Of a stretch of 64,000 nt of DNA, positions 33,786 through 43,221 are shown in pieces. Origin of the DNA: Neptunomonas marina. GTDB taxonomy: Bacteria > Pseudomonadota > Gammaproteobacteria > Pseudomonadales > Balneatricaceae. The position numbers and the translations under genes were made by a program. The number at the start of each line of letters is the position of its first letter. Position 1 is the first letter of the stretch. The notes under the pieces were generated by a model, which worked only from the letters and a program-made list of their open reading frames with translations, did not search any database and had not been told where the DNA came from. The stretch lies in assembly GCF_004005935.1 (NCBI RefSeq), contig NZ_SACQ01000001.1, positions 527,485-591,484 of the forward strand. Direction: 5' to 3'.

Positions 33786-34605
33786 ATGCTTGGCTGAACG
33801 GCGCGTCTATTTCATAAGTAACTAACGTGCCGCTGATAGGGCACTGAAAGGACAGGCGGTTGGCCGCGAGCATGAGACCAGCGCTGTTCTTATTGCCTTG
33901 GCCATAACGCGGATCGCCCATTATTGGGTGGCCAATGTGATTAAGGTGGCGGCGAATTTGGTGCTTGCGGCCGGTCTCTAACTCGACATTGATCAAGCTG
34001 GTGTTCGACGCCTGATCATATCGAAGCGCAGAGATATGCGTTACCGATGCCTTGCCATCTAATGCGCGATCGATCGTTGTCTTTTCAGGTGCTTGGCCGA
34101 AGACAAGCGCTTGATAGTGTTTTATGACTTTGCGCTCTTGTATTAACCGCGACAGGGCGGAGGCGACGGCTTTATTGTGTGCGATGAGCACTAAGCCACT
34201 GGTTTCGCGGTCTAGCCTGTGGATCAGAAAAACGGGACGTTTGCTATCGAAGTAGCGCTCGGCGATTCGCAGCAGCGACATGTGGTCACCGAAGTCATTC
34301 CCCTGTGACATAACGCCGGCGGGCTTATTCCAGACGCTGTATCCCTGCAAATCTGCAATAGGCTCGAGCATAGGCGGCTGAAGGTTCAAGAGCGCTTCAT
34401 CGTAATGCAAGTGCAGTTCATCACCTTTCACAAGGGAGAATTGAGCTTTGCGTAACCGCTTTATGGTTTTTCGGCGGCGCAGCAGCACGGCGCCTTTGGT
34501 CATTGCATCTTTCAGCTTAGCTTTCGATAGCGGTGTTGCTTGCGCTAACATTTCGATGGCGGTCAAGTCGTTTGATTGGGCCGACAGTTTTTTCGTGAGT
34601 CTCAT
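33784..34605 (-). CDS. RluA family RNA pseudouridine synthase
   Basis: A 273-residue pseudouridine synthase. An N-terminal S4-like part (about 1-75) precedes the catalytic domain with SVWNKPAGVMSQGN, the active-site IHRLDRETSG holding the catalytic Asp, and ETGRKHQIRRHLNHIGHPI. It isomerises uridine to pseudouridine in rRNA or tRNA; the exact site is not readable. Its start overlaps the end of the tlyA gene by four bases, pairing two RNA-modifying enzymes in one unit. Confidence 0.92.
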   Translation of the reverse strand: MRLTKKLSAQSNDLTAIEMLAQATPLSKAKLKDAMTKGAVLLRRRKTIKRLRKAQFSLVKGDELHLHYDEALLNLQPPMLEPIADLQGYSVWNKPAGVMSQGNDFGDHMSLLRIAERYFDSKRPVFLIHRLDRETSGLVLIAHNKAVASALSRLIQERKVIKHYQALVFGQAPEKTTIDRALDGKASVTHISALRYDQASNTSLINVELETGRKHQIRRHLNHIGHPIMGDPRYGQGNKNSAGLMLAANRLSFQCPISGTLVTYEIDAPFSQA

Positions 34606-35357
34606 CGCTTAATCGCCCAAAGCAAGAACTCTTGGTTACCATCTCCACCTTTGATCGGGCTAGGGATGAAGCCGTTTACCTGCCAGTTGTGATCGCTACA
34701 GCATTGCTTGATTAAGCTTTCTACCTGTGCAAACAGCGCAGTATTTTTAACGATACCCCCTTTGCCCAGATTTGCTTTGCCCACCTCAAACTGCGGCTTT
34801 ACCAGACTAATCAGCTGGCCACCCTGACGGATAAGAGGGCTCAGTGATGGGATGATTTTAGTCTGAGAGATAAAGGAGACATCCATCACGGCGATGTCGA
34901 AGCCGTGTCCTTGGGTATGATCTAGCAAAGAGCTGGGTAGATCACGCGCATTCATGCCCTCGTAGCAGCTGACACGTTCATCTTCTCTGAGCTTGGGGTG
35001 AAGCTGGTCATGGCCCACTTCAACGCCCACAACATGAGCTGCGCCCTGTTGCAGAAGACTATCGGTGAAGCCTCCGGTGGACTGGCCCACATCGATTGCA
35101 ATGGCACCCGCGACAGAGATATCGAACTGGTTTAATGCGCCTTCAAGTTTTAAGGCTCCGCGGGAAGCAAAACCATCTTCGGCACCCGCTTCGTAGACGA
35201 TCTCCACGTCGTCTACGAATTTGATACCTGGCTTTTTTACCACTTCCTGCTGGCCGTTGGCCACTACGGATACGCGCCCCTCTTTAATGGCCTTTTGCGC
35301 AGTGGTGCGTGTCTCGCAAATCCCCTTTGCGACCAACAGCATGTCGAGTCGTTGCAT
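34602..35357 (-). CDS. tlyA: TlyA family rRNA 2'-O-methyltransferase
   Basis: A 251-residue protein of normal length. The S4 RNA-binding domain (about 1-60) begins RLDMLLVAKGICETRTTAQK. The methyltransferase part has DGFASRGALKLEGAL, the SAM motif AIDVGQSTGGFTDSLL, VMDVSFISQTKIIP and VKPQFEVGK. Mycobacterial TlyA 2'-O-methylates 16S and 23S rRNA and affects capreomycin sensitivity. In Gram-negative bacteria related proteins are often annotated as hemolysin A, a historical name. Confidence 0.92.
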   Translation of the reverse strand: MQRLDMLLVAKGICETRTTAQKAIKEGRVSVVANGQQEVVKKPGIKFVDDVEIVYEAGAEDGFASRGALKLEGALNQFDISVAGAIAIDVGQSTGGFTDSLLQQGAAHVVGVEVGHDQLHPKLREDERVSCYEGMNARDLPSSLLDHTQGHGFDIAVMDVSFISQTKIIPSLSPLIRQGGQLISLVKPQFEVGKANLGKGGIVKNTALFAQVESLIKQCCSDHNWQVNGFIPSPIKGGDGNQEFLLWAIKR

Positions 35358-35367
35358 GGTTTTTGTC

Positions 35368-35844
35368 TTAGCTGTTAAGCGCAGGTACGGGGATGCTGGA
35401 GGTTTCTTTGACCTCTTCCATCACAATGTAGCTTTTCGAGTTTTTCACGCCGGGCAGGGTGAGTAGCATGTCGCCCAGCAACGCACGATATTCGGACATA
35501 TCCTTAATCCGTGCCTTGAGCAGGTAGTCTGAGTCGCCGGAAACAAGATGGCATTCCATGATGTAAGGCAGCTGCTTAACCGCTTCGTTGAAGGTTTCGA
35601 ATGCATCTGGTGACTGGTAGGAGAGTGATATCTCCACAAATACCAGCATGTTGTACCCCAGTACCTCTGGATTGAGGCGCGCATAATAGCCTTGGATGTA
35701 TCCATCTTTTTCTAGGCGTTTTACCCGCTCAATACAGGGCGTGGTGGATAGCCCAACACGATCTGCTAAGTCGGTGTAAGAGATGCGTCCATCCTTTTGC
35801 AAAGTGGTCAAAATATTACGGTCTATTCGATCGAGCTTTCTCAT
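35368..35844 (-). CDS. Lrp/AsnC family transcriptional regulator
   Basis: A 158-residue regulator. The N-terminal helix-turn-helix (about 5-60) reads DRIDRNILTTLQKDGRISYT, then VGLSTTPCIERVKRLEKDGY. The C-terminal RAM domain has NMLVFVEISLSYQ, ECHLVSGDSDYLLKAR and the closing LPGVKNSKSYIVMEEVK. It resembles global Lrp more than a specialised family member, though the target set is unknown. It diverges from ridA across a 429-base region with a strong palindrome. Confidence 0.92.
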   Translation of the reverse strand: MRKLDRIDRNILTTLQKDGRISYTDLADRVGLSTTPCIERVKRLEKDGYIQGYYARLNPEVLGYNMLVFVEISLSYQSPDAFETFNEAVKQLPYIMECHLVSGDSDYLLKARIKDMSEYRALLGDMLLTLPGVKNSKSYIVMEEVKETSSIPVPALNS

Positions 35845-36008
35845 TTTTATGTAATATCTTTTATGTTCGTTATTTTTGATATTTTTTTTAATTTTGGTGA
35901 TTTTTTCTATTTTAGTACGGAAGTGCGATAAATAGAACCAAGTTGGCTAGTTGTGACGTTTTAGATAAAAAAATTGTGATACGAATTCGGCGATGATCGC
36001 GTCATTAG

Positions 36009-36027
36009 TGTAACGTTTGGCGTTACA
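36009..36027. promoter_or_regulatory. inverted repeat in lrp/ridA region, candidate operator
   Basis: TGTAACG-TTTGG-CGTTACA is a perfect 7-bp inverted repeat about 165 bases from the lrp-type start and 247 from ridA. It may bind a dimeric regulator or fold as a hairpin. Confidence 0.5.
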
Positions 36028-36137
36028 TCTCGTAGTTTTGCGCTAAATAGGCACTTTAGTCGCTATCGTGACGATCTGGCGAAGTTTTCAGTAGGTCGCA
36101 TTTTTATAAGTTTGCCACACTAGGCTGGATAGAACCT

Positions 36138-36160
36138 GCCCAACGAAGGGCGTTTTTTTT
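36138..36160 (+). terminator. short hairpin with T8 upstream of ridA, possible attenuator
   Basis: GCCC, loop AACGAA, GGGC, then G and TTTTTTTT. The stem is only 4 bp, but the T-run is strong. With no gene upstream on this strand it would end a leader or small RNA transcript. Confidence 0.45.
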
Positions 36161-36273
36161 AGAAAACTAGCAGTAAAATTTACTGTAACACTAGACAGCG
36201 CCCAAGCGGTGCATTAGCGTTCAGTGCCAGACGCAATCTATTTCAACAAGCCTTATAAAAATGAGGAATAATA

Positions 36274-36660
36274 ATGAATCGTAGCTACATCTCGACGGAC
36301 AAAGCGCCTGCTGCAATTGGAACTTATTCGCAAGCAGTTAAAGCCGGCAACACGGTGTATATCTCTGGCCAGATCCCGCTGAACCCAGAAACAATGGAAG
36401 TGATGAACAGCTCTTTTGAAGAGCAAGCGGTGCGTGTTTTTGACAACTTGAAAGCGATCGCAGAAGCATCTGGCGGTGACTTAGGCGACTTCGTAAAGGT
36501 GACTGTATTGCTAACGGATCTTGCTAACTTTGCAACGGTGAATGAGGTGATGTCACGTTACTTCTCTGAGCCTTATCCTGCGCGTGCAGCATACGCAGTA
36601 AAAGCGTTGCCGAAAGATGTGGATATCGAAGTTGAAGCGATTATGGTGACAGCTGACTAA
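36274..36660 (+). CDS. ridA: RidA family enamine/imine deaminase
   Basis: A 128-residue protein of the YjgF/YER057c/UK114 family: [53 protein letters not shown], and the C-terminal [20 protein letters not shown] with the key Arg in YPARAAY. RidA hydrolyses reactive 2-aminoacrylate released by PLP enzymes such as threonine dehydratase, protecting other PLP enzymes. It stands alone with a long leader and is followed by a strong terminator. Confidence 0.95.
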   Translation: MNRSYISTDKAPAAIGTYSQAVKAGNTVYISGQIPLNPETMEVMNSSFEEQAVRVFDNLKAIAEASGGDLGDFVKVTVLLTDLANFATVNEVMSRYFSEPYPARAAYAVKALPKDVDIEVEAIMVTAD

Positions 36661-36671
36661 GATCGTCAGGA

Positions 36672-36706
36672 CGCAAGGCTTGGGTGACTCCCAGCCTTGC
36701 GCTTTT
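36672..36706. terminator. terminator between ridA and convergent yecA-family gene
   Basis: CGCAAGGCT-T-GGG, loop TGAC, then T-CCC-AGCCTTGCG, followed by CTTTT. A long GC-rich stem right after ridA. Confidence 0.85.
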
Positions 36707-36714
36707 AGGAGGCC

Positions 36715-37290
36715 TTACTTTTCAGGAGAGTGGAAGACCAAGTAAAGGTCAACGAGCAGATCTGGGATCTCATTTGCCATTTGGTTTGCGACTTTACGGT
36801 TGCGGCGGATCTCTTTGAATTCCTGCTCATCGAATAGGTCTGACGCTACCATAATAGGCAGTAGCAACTCAGCGACTGACTCTTCATTTTCCGCAGCGAA
36901 CCAGTCCTCTTCATTTAGGAACACGCCTTCCATAAATGCTTGTGCCCAGATCTCAAGCAATGGGTCTTCGTCCCCGTTACGATCAAGCACCAGGTCACAC
37001 GGCATCTCTAGCTCTTCTTGATCGTTGATATCAACCAAAATAGCGTTCTTCCAGCGTGTCAGCCAGCCGGTTACTTCTGCGCGTTGGTCATCTGACTTCC
37101 AAGCGGGTTGGCCGTCGAAAACAACGTCTAACCATTTGGCTTCAGGCGCTGGGTTCGGGCTAATAGACAGTGCACACAAAAAACCGTGGATGCCAATCAA
37201 ATCCAGTGAGTCTTCAGAAACTGCATCACTGAAAATAAACGCTTCTAAAGCATCCAGTTCGGCATCGTTAAGTGGTTGGTTGTTTTGCAT
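36715..37290 (-). CDS. YecA/UPF0149 family protein
   Basis: A 191-residue acidic, helical protein with the UPF0149 layout: DAELDALEAFIFSD, IGIHGFLCALSISPNPAP, DPLLEIWAQAFMEGVFLNEE, and a C-terminal helix pair. Some family members end in a Cys-rich SEC-C zinc motif; none is present here. The function is unknown. The gene is single, with a terminator on its downstream side and recQ divergent 116 bases upstream. Confidence 0.78.
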   Translation of the reverse strand: MQNNQPLNDAELDALEAFIFSDAVSEDSLDLIGIHGFLCALSISPNPAPEAKWLDVVFDGQPAWKSDDQRAEVTGWLTRWKNAILVDINDQEELEMPCDLVLDRNGDEDPLLEIWAQAFMEGVFLNEEDWFAAENEESVAELLLPIMVASDLFDEQEFKEIRRNRKVANQMANEIPDLLVDLYLVFHSPEK

Positions 37291-37406
37291 AAAAGTGTGT
37301 CTCGCTCGATTAGATCATGTTGGCAAGCATTTTACCCCTTGTGGCGTCCAACGCCAGCGATAATTTCGGGTGACAGGTTATTCCGCTTTGCGGATAATCC
37401 CCATCC

Positions 37407-39524
37407 ATGACAGATAAAGCGCTACATGTTCTAAAAGAAGTCTTTGGCTACGATCAGTTCCGTCCCCCTCAAGATGCGGTGATTAAGCGTGTTGTTGCTG
37501 GTGATGATGTACTGGTGATCATGCCAACAGGTGGCGGGAAGTCGCTGTGTTATCAGTTACCTGCATTACTGCGGCAGGGTACCGCGGTGGTTATCTCTCC
37601 GCTCATAGCGTTAATGGAAGATCAAGTGGCTGCGCTAAGGCAGCTTGGGGTGCGTGTTGCGTGCCTTAATTCAAGCCTCGACTACGTTAGCCAGCAAGAT
37701 GTTGAGATGAGTTTGCGCCAGCGCCAGCTGGACCTTCTGTATATTGCGCCTGAGCGTTTACTGCAGCCGCGTACTCTGAGTCTGTTGGAGTCCTGTGATA
37801 TCGCGCTATTTGCTATCGATGAGGCGCACTGTGTATCTCAATGGGGGCATGATTTCAGGCCGGAGTATTTGCAGTTGGCTGCGCTTGGGGAGCGCTTCCC
37901 CAGTGTTCCTAAGATTGCGCTCACTGCCACCGCGGATAAGCGTACTCAGGAGGAGATCGTTGAGCGCCTACATCTGCACAATGCCAGCACGTTCGTACAG
38001 GGGTTTGACCGACCAAACATCCGTTATCGCATTGCGCAGAAAAATCGTGCCCGAGAACAACTGCTGCGCTTCCTTAAAAGCGAGCACCCCAATGATGCCG
38101 GTATCGTGTATTGCCTATCGCGTAAGCGGGTCGAGGAGACTGCGGCTTGGCTCAATGAGCGGGGTTTTGCCGCGCTACCTTATCACGCTGGTTTATCGGC
38201 TGACTTGCGCGCGCACCATCAGCAGCGCTTTCTCAATGAAGAGGGCGTCATTATGGTGGCAACAATCGCCTTCGGGATGGGCATTGATAAGCCTAACGTG
38301 CGTTTTGTCGCACATTTGGATCTGCCGCGCAGTATCGAGGCTTATTATCAAGAAACGGGCCGTGCTGGGCGTGATGGGCAGCCGGCTGATGCTTGGATGG
38401 TGTATGGCCTACAAGACGTTATCTTTTTACGTCAAATGCTAGAGTCCTCCACTGCGGAGGAGGGCCGTAAGCAAGTTGAAAGGCAAAAGCTCGAGGCTAT
38501 GCTGGGCCTTTGCGAAATTACCAGCTGTCGGCGACAGGTCTTGTTGAGCTACTTTGGCGATGAAGAGCATGAGCCTTGCGGTAACTGTGATACGTGTTTG
38601 GAGCCTGTGCCTGAGTGGGATGGCACTGAGGCTGCGCGTAAGGCGTTATCAGCGGTCTTCCGAACGGGGCAGCGCTTTGGGGTTAATCACGTGGTGGATG
38701 TGCTGTTGGGCAACACTACGGACAAGGTTAAGGCTGAAGGGCATGATCGGCAATCGACTTGGGGGATTGGTAAGGAGTTAGGCCGTAACGCTTGGCGCTC
38801 GGTGTTTCGCCAGTTGGTCGCGCGTGGTTATCTAGGTGTTGATGGCGAAGGTTTTGGTGTTTTGCATCTTACCGAGCGGTGCCGCGCGCTGCTTAGGGGT
38901 GAAGAGGTGTTACATCTGCGTGAAGATAAACGTGAAACTGAGCAGTCTTTCTCCAAAGGGCGGTCTGCATCTAGCCAGCTCAATGGCGAAGATCATGCCC
39001 TTTGGGAGGCGCTCAAAGCGGTGCGCAAACGCTTAGCTCAAGACCAAAATGTGCCGCCGTATGTGATCTTTCATGATGCTACGCTGATGGAGATGGTGGT
39101 GTATCGGCCACATACCCATGCTCAGATGCAGAAGTTGTCGGGCGTAGGTGAACGTAAACTGGAGCTTTATGCGGATGATTTCCTCGCAGCGATTCGTGAG
39201 GACGCAGTGCCGGACAATCAATCAGGCCAAGAGTTGGAATCAATTGCGCTATTTAAAGCGGGAATGTCAATTACTCAAGTCGCGAAGATGCAAAAACTCT
39301 CGGAGAAAGTGATCTATGGGCATCTTGCTGCCGGTATCCGTTCTCAAGAGTTGACAGTAGCAGAGGTGGTTGAGCTACCAGACACTGAGATTAAGCATAT
39401 TGAGCAAGTGATACTGGATAGCCAAACACGCTTTGGCCAGGCTTTAAAGCCTGTCTATGATGCGTTGGCAGGTGTGTATGACTTGGGTGTGCTCAACTGT
39501 GTAAAAGAGGGGCTGCGCACCTGA
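37407..39524 (+). CDS. recQ: ATP-dependent DNA helicase RecQ
   Basis: A 705-residue superfamily 2 helicase. The two RecA-like domains show [14 protein letters not shown], Walker [34 protein letters not shown] and [10 protein letters not shown]. The RQC zinc site has [13 protein letters not shown] and CGNCDTC. An HRDC domain ([15 protein letters not shown]) follows, then an extra C-terminal helix-turn-helix ([20 protein letters not shown]) absent from E. coli RecQ (609 residues), which explains the length. RecQ unwinds 3'-5' in recombination and fork repair. It shares its last base with the start of the next gene. Confidence 0.95.
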   Translation: MTDKALHVLKEVFGYDQFRPPQDAVIKRVVAGDDVLVIMPTGGGKSLCYQLPALLRQGTAVVISPLIALMEDQVAALRQLGVRVACLNSSLDYVSQQDVEMSLRQRQLDLLYIAPERLLQPRTLSLLESCDIALFAIDEAHCVSQWGHDFRPEYLQLAALGERFPSVPKIALTATADKRTQEEIVERLHLHNASTFVQGFDRPNIRYRIAQKNRAREQLLRFLKSEHPNDAGIVYCLSRKRVEETAAWLNERGFAALPYHAGLSADLRAHHQQRFLNEEGVIMVATIAFGMGIDKPNVRFVAHLDLPRSIEAYYQETGRAGRDGQPADAWMVYGLQDVIFLRQMLESSTAEEGRKQVERQKLEAMLGLCEITSCRRQVLLSYFGDEEHEPCGNCDTCLEPVPEWDGTEAARKALSAVFRTGQRFGVNHVVDVLLGNTTDKVKAEGHDRQSTWGIGKELGRNAWRSVFRQLVARGYLGVDGEGFGVLHLTERCRALLRGEEVLHLREDKRETEQSFSKGRSASSQLNGEDHALWEALKAVRKRLAQDQNVPPYVIFHDATLMEMVVYRPHTHAQMQKLSGVGERKLELYADDFLAAIREDAVPDNQSGQELESIALFKAGMSITQVAKMQKLSEKVIYGHLAAGIRSQELTVAEVVELPDTEIKHIEQVILDSQTRFGQALKPVYDALAGVYDLGVLNCVKEGLRT

Positions 39525-39946
39525 TGGATACACCATTGGTTGGGCTCTTCCTAAGTAGCTTTATTGCATCGACGCTGTTTCCTGGTGGTTCTGAAGCGCT
39601 GCTCGTGTGGCAAGTCAAAGAAGGTGTCTATGAACTGTGGTTGCTCGTTTGTGTAGCAACATTAGGTAATGCGCTAGGTGGTATTGTTACTTATTACATG
39701 GGGCGCTGGATCGCGTATCGTTTTCCTGAGCGCACGCTGGGCGCTAAGCATCCTAAAGCTCAGGCTTGGTTATCACGATATGGTGCTTTTTCATTGCTGC
39801 TCTCTTGGCTGCCCGTTGTAGGTGATCCTTTGTGTTTATTGGCTGGGTGGTTGCGCATTAACTCGGCTGCCGCCTGTTTGTTGATTACTGTGGGTAAGGC
39901 GTTACGTTACATTGTCGTTGTGGGTGTTGCAGCGCAGATCTGGTAA
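39524..39946 (+). CDS. YqaA family small DedA-like membrane protein
   Basis: A 140-residue inner-membrane protein with about four helices and the YqaA/VTT pattern: FIASTLFPGGSEALLVWQV, GNALGGIVTYYMGR and LLSWLPVVGDPLCLLAGWLR. The last resembles the conserved re-entrant region of DedA/VTT proteins, some of which move lipids. ATG shares the A of the recQ TGA, so the two are translationally coupled, though no functional link is obvious. Confidence 0.85.
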   Translation: MDTPLVGLFLSSFIASTLFPGGSEALLVWQVKEGVYELWLLVCVATLGNALGGIVTYYMGRWIAYRFPERTLGAKHPKAQAWLSRYGAFSLLLSWLPVVGDPLCLLAGWLRINSAAACLLITVGKALRYIVVVGVAAQIW

Positions 39947-39957
39947 AAGGAGTTGCT

Positions 39958-40734
39958 ATGTTCAAGAAAATCCGCGTTCTGCTGCTACTTCTCGTGTTGC
40001 TGGTGGTCAGTGTAGACAGTTATCTATCGCGTTCGCGCAGCATGGATTGGCAAGATGAGTTATGGGTAGTGATCTACCCGATTAATGCGGATGGTTCTGC
40101 TGAAAGCGGGAGATATATCGCGCAACTTAGAACAGATGACTTTGCTGATATCGAGCACTTCTTTCAGCGTGAAGCGGTGAAATATGCTTTGCCCGTCGAA
40201 AAGCCCATTAAAGTATTGCTGGCACCTGAGCAGCCCAGTATGCCGCCAGAGGTACCAGAGAACCCCAGTATCGTTGATAGTGTTGTCTGGAGTTTGCAGA
40301 TGCGTTATTGGTCGTGGCGGTATGAAAACTGGGATGGGCCTAACCCTGATATCCGAATCTACTTGAATCTATTCTCCCCAAGCTACCCGCATGCGTTAAG
40401 ACACTCACTGGGTTTGCAAAAGGGTTTGATTGGGTTGGTAAACGGCTTTGCCGATGAGCGCCAACAAGGACAGAACAATATTATCGCGGCGCATGAGTTG
40501 CTGCACACAGTGGGCGCTAGCGACAAATATGACCCTGCAACCAACTTTGCGATCTGGCCGGACGGTTACGCGGAACCTACGAAAGTGCCTCGGTTCCCGC
40601 AGCGTAAAGCTGAGATTATGGCTGGGCGTTTGCAGGTATCTCCATCGATTGCGGTGCTGCCGCCAGACTTAACTCATGTGACGATTGGGGCCGCGACCGC
40701 AATAGAGATTAATTGGCTACGGGCTCCAAACTGA
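39958..40734 (+). CDS. uncharacterised membrane-anchored protein with HELLH zincin-like motif
   Basis: A 258-residue protein with an N-terminal membrane anchor (VLLLLLVLLVVSVDSYL) and an external domain. AAHELLHTVGASDKYD carries H-E-x-x-H with a nearby aspartate, resembling gluzincin/metzincin-like metalloproteases. DIRIYLNLFSPSYPH and FAIWPDGYAEPT are other conserved-looking blocks. I recognise no named family. It follows the yqaA-type gene by 11 bases, so recQ, yqaA and this gene form one operon; a terminator follows. Confidence 0.7.
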   Translation: MFKKIRVLLLLLVLLVVSVDSYLSRSRSMDWQDELWVVIYPINADGSAESGRYIAQLRTDDFADIEHFFQREAVKYALPVEKPIKVLLAPEQPSMPPEVPENPSIVDSVVWSLQMRYWSWRYENWDGPNPDIRIYLNLFSPSYPHALRHSLGLQKGLIGLVNGFADERQQGQNNIIAAHELLHTVGASDKYDPATNFAIWPDGYAEPTKVPRFPQRKAEIMAGRLQVSPSIAVLPPDLTHVTIGAATAIEINWLRAPN

Positions 40735-40757
40735 TGTGCTTTTCTAAAGCGTAAAAA

Positions 40758-40780
40758 AAACCCGCACTAGGCGGGTTTTT
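40758..40780. terminator. bidirectional terminator between HELLH gene and gltA
   Basis: AAACCCGC, loop ACTAG, GCGGGTTT with flanking A-run and TTTTT serves both the plus-strand recQ operon and the minus-strand gltA gene. Confidence 0.88.
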
Positions 40781-40793
40781 CTTGAAGCGTTGA

Positions 40794-42071
40794 TTACTTT
40801 TTGTAATCGCGCTGAGAAGGGCCTGTATAAAGCTGGCGAGGACGGCCAATCTTATTAGGGCTGCTGTGGAACTCGCTCCAGTGAGAGATCCAGCCAATGG
40901 TACGAGACAGTGCGAAGATCACTGTAAACATATTGGTTGGGATACCAATCGCTTTCAGGATAATGCCTGAGTAGAAGTCAACGTTCGGATATAGCTTACG
41001 CTTAACAAAGTACTCATCTTCCAGAGCGATCTGCTCAAGGCGCTTAGCGATCTTCAGCATAGGATCGTTTTCGATACCTAGTTCAGCTAGTACTTCGTCA
41101 CAGGTTTGCTTCATAACTTTCGCACGTGGATCGAAGTTGCGGTATACGCGGTGACCGAAGCCCATCAGGCGGAAGCTATCCTCTGGATCTTTTGCACGCT
41201 CAATGAAGTCTGGGATGTTTGCTTCATCACCAATTTCCTCCAGCATTGTCAGTACCGCTTCATTAGCGCCACCGTGAGCTGGTCCCCAAAGAGCGGCTAT
41301 ACCTGATGCGATACATGCAAACGGGTTAGCACCAGAAGAGCCGGCTAGGCGAACAGTTGAAGTCGATGCATTCTGCTCGTGATCAGCGTGTAATAGGAAG
41401 ATCTTGTCCATTGCTTTCGCAAGTACAGGATTTGGTTTGTACTCTTCACACGGGTTGCCGAACATCATGTGCAGGAAGTTCTCTGCATAGTTCAGGTCGT
41501 TGCGTGGGTACTGGAACGGCATGCCGATGGAGTACTTGTAGCACATAGCAGCCAGCGTTGGCATCTTCGCGATCAAACGATATGCACACACTTCGCGGTG
41601 ATGAGCGTTGTCGATATCCAGTGAATCGTGATAGAAGGCAGACAACGCACCCACAACTGCAACCATGATAGCCATTGGGTGAGCATCACGGCGGAAACCA
41701 TTGAAGAAGTGGTTCATTTGCTCGTGAATCATCGTGTGACGCTTCACGGTGCTGACAAACTCTTCCTTCTGCTCTGGAGTTGGTAGCTCACCGTTTAGCA
41801 GCAAGTAACACACTTCTAAGTAGTCAGAGTTTTCTGCAAGCTGTTCGATAGGGTAACCGCCGTGTAATAGAACGCCTTTTCCGCCATCGATGTAAGTGAT
41901 TTTCGATTCACAAGCAGCTGTTGAAACGAAACCGGGGTCGTAAGTGAACAAGCCTTGGCCAGTCAGCGGGCGAACGTCGATTACGTCAGGCCCTTCTGTT
42001 CCTGAGTAAACAGGGAGTTCAATCACGTCATCAAGACCATCGACAGTCAAACGAGCTTTCTTATCAGCCAT
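40794..42071 (-). CDS. gltA: citrate synthase (hexameric type II)
   Basis: A 425-residue citrate synthase of the NADH-sensitive Gram-negative type, with the extra N-terminal domain ([20 protein letters not shown]). Active-site blocks are [40 protein letters not shown] and [16 protein letters not shown], supplying the catalytic His and Asp region. It condenses acetyl-CoA and oxaloacetate. It is transcribed away from the sdh-suc operon, sharing a 428-base control region. Confidence 0.97.
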   Translation of the reverse strand: MADKKARLTVDGLDDVIELPVYSGTEGPDVIDVRPLTGQGLFTYDPGFVSTAACESKITYIDGGKGVLLHGGYPIEQLAENSDYLEVCYLLLNGELPTPEQKEEFVSTVKRHTMIHEQMNHFFNGFRRDAHPMAIMVAVVGALSAFYHDSLDIDNAHHREVCAYRLIAKMPTLAAMCYKYSIGMPFQYPRNDLNYAENFLHMMFGNPCEEYKPNPVLAKAMDKIFLLHADHEQNASTSTVRLAGSSGANPFACIASGIAALWGPAHGGANEAVLTMLEEIGDEANIPDFIERAKDPEDSFRLMGFGHRVYRNFDPRAKVMKQTCDEVLAELGIENDPMLKIAKRLEQIALEDEYFVKRKLYPNVDFYSGIILKAIGIPTNMFTVIFALSRTIGWISHWSEFHSSPNKIGRPRQLYTGPSQRDYKK

Positions 42072-42499
42072 TAGAGGCTCCTATCATTTTGTTTGTTATG
42101 TATGAAGCTACGTATTGATTAGCTTCAATTTCTAGAGTCTCGGTCCCTTGGGACCTGCCCAATATAGAGATTCAAAGGGCATTGTCAATCTGGACAAATA
42201 ACCGGTTTTCTGCATTGCAGCATTAGGGCGTAAGTTCTACCCTATACGTCGGTTAAGACGAAATAGGATTTTAGTTGTAGCTCTAATTTGCGTTTTTTTG
42301 CGTAGATAAGAGCGGGTAGACGTTAGGAGTAGATGGCCTAGCGTTACGTTGTATTATGTCATTGATATGACTATACTCGGCGCCCGAATGCACATGACCT
42401 TAGAGATGGTGTGTATTCAGTCTGAGGATCAACTCTCTACAACACTTCCGAGCAACCTTGCCTCATTAGAGTAGGCAAAAAAGAGTGTGAACAAGAGCC
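42072..42499. other. divergent control region of gltA and the sdh operon
   Basis: This 428-base gap should contain the promoters of both TCA units. A two-part palindrome at 42241-42267 (CCTAT-a-CGTC, GGTTAA, GACG-aa-ATAGG) lies mid-gap and could be an operator. No gene or known RNA motif was found. Confidence 0.5.
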
Positions 42500-42877
42500 G
42501 TGAACAAAAAAAGACCTGTAAATTTAGATCTGCGAACTATCAAGCAGCCCTTACCTGCGATCACATCTATTTTGCATCGTGTAACGGGAGTAGCGTTATT
42601 CTTTGGCGCTATCTTCATGACGTATGCATTGGGATTATCGCTTGAATCCGAGGCTGGCTTTAACGAAGCGAAAACCATGCTAGAAGAGGGCTTCTTCGCG
42701 AGGCTAATCGCATGGGGATTAGTATCTGCATTGCTGTATCACATGTTGGCGGGTGTTAAGCACTTGATCATGGATGCAGGGCATCTGGAAGAACTGGAAA
42801 GCGGCACTAAAGCAGCGAAAGCGACTCTTATCGCTGGTGCGGTCGCAGTACTTTTAGCGGGGGTGTGGGTATGGTAA
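42500..42877 (+). CDS. sdhC: succinate dehydrogenase cytochrome b556 subunit
   Basis: A 125-residue membrane subunit with three helices. RPVNLDLRTIKQPLPAITSI and LHRVTGVALFFGA carry the quinone-site Ser/Arg region, and the heme ligand His is in LLYHMLAGVKHLIMD. It starts with GTG at 42500 and overlaps sdhD by seven bases. It anchors the SdhAB catalytic part and passes electrons to quinone. Confidence 0.95.
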   Translation: MNKKRPVNLDLRTIKQPLPAITSILHRVTGVALFFGAIFMTYALGLSLESEAGFNEAKTMLEEGFFARLIAWGLVSALLYHMLAGVKHLIMDAGHLEELESGTKAAKATLIAGAVAVLLAGVWVW

Positions 42878-43218
42878 CTAGTATTACGAGCTTTGGCCGC
42901 AGCGGTCTGTACGACTGGATGATTCAGCGCGTTACAGCTGTTGTTTTATTGGCTTATACCCTATTCATGATGGGTTATCTGCTTTTTGGCGGTGATTTGA
43001 ACTACGAACAGTGGAAAACACTTTTCGATGGCACTGCAATGCGTATCTTTTCTCTCTTAGCTCTGCTTTCGCTGGCTGCGCATGCTTGGATTGGCTTGTG
43101 GTCAGTGACAACAGACTACATCAAGCCAACTGGAGTGCGCTTTGTCGTGCAATCGGGTTGTGGTCTCCTGACGTTTATCTATGTCGTCTGGGGTGTTCAG
43201 ATTCTGTGGGGTGTTTAA
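42871..43218 (+). CDS. sdhD: succinate dehydrogenase membrane anchor subunit
   Basis: A 115-residue subunit with three hydrophobic helices. GLYDWMIQRVTAVVLLAY and LLSLAAHAWIGLWSVTTDYI match SdhD, with a His in helix II for heme b. ATG 42871 lies inside the end of sdhC; a GTG two codons earlier is possible. sdhA follows after three bases. Confidence 0.93.
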   Translation: MVTSITSFGRSGLYDWMIQRVTAVVLLAYTLFMMGYLLFGGDLNYEQWKTLFDGTAMRIFSLLALLSLAAHAWIGLWSVTTDYIKPTGVRFVVQSGCGLLTFIYVVWGVQILWGV

Positions 43219-43221
43219 GAG

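Larger units (their letters stand above)
35845..36273. other. divergent region between lrp-type gene and ridA
   Basis: This 429-base gap is AT-rich near the lrp-type start. It contains a perfect inverted repeat at 36009-36027 (TGTAACG, TTTGG, CGTTACA) and a small hairpin at 36138-36151 (GCCC, AACGAA, GGGC) followed by G and eight Ts, 114 bases before ridA. The latter would terminate a short plus-strand leader or small RNA. No reading frame looks real. Confidence 0.55.
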
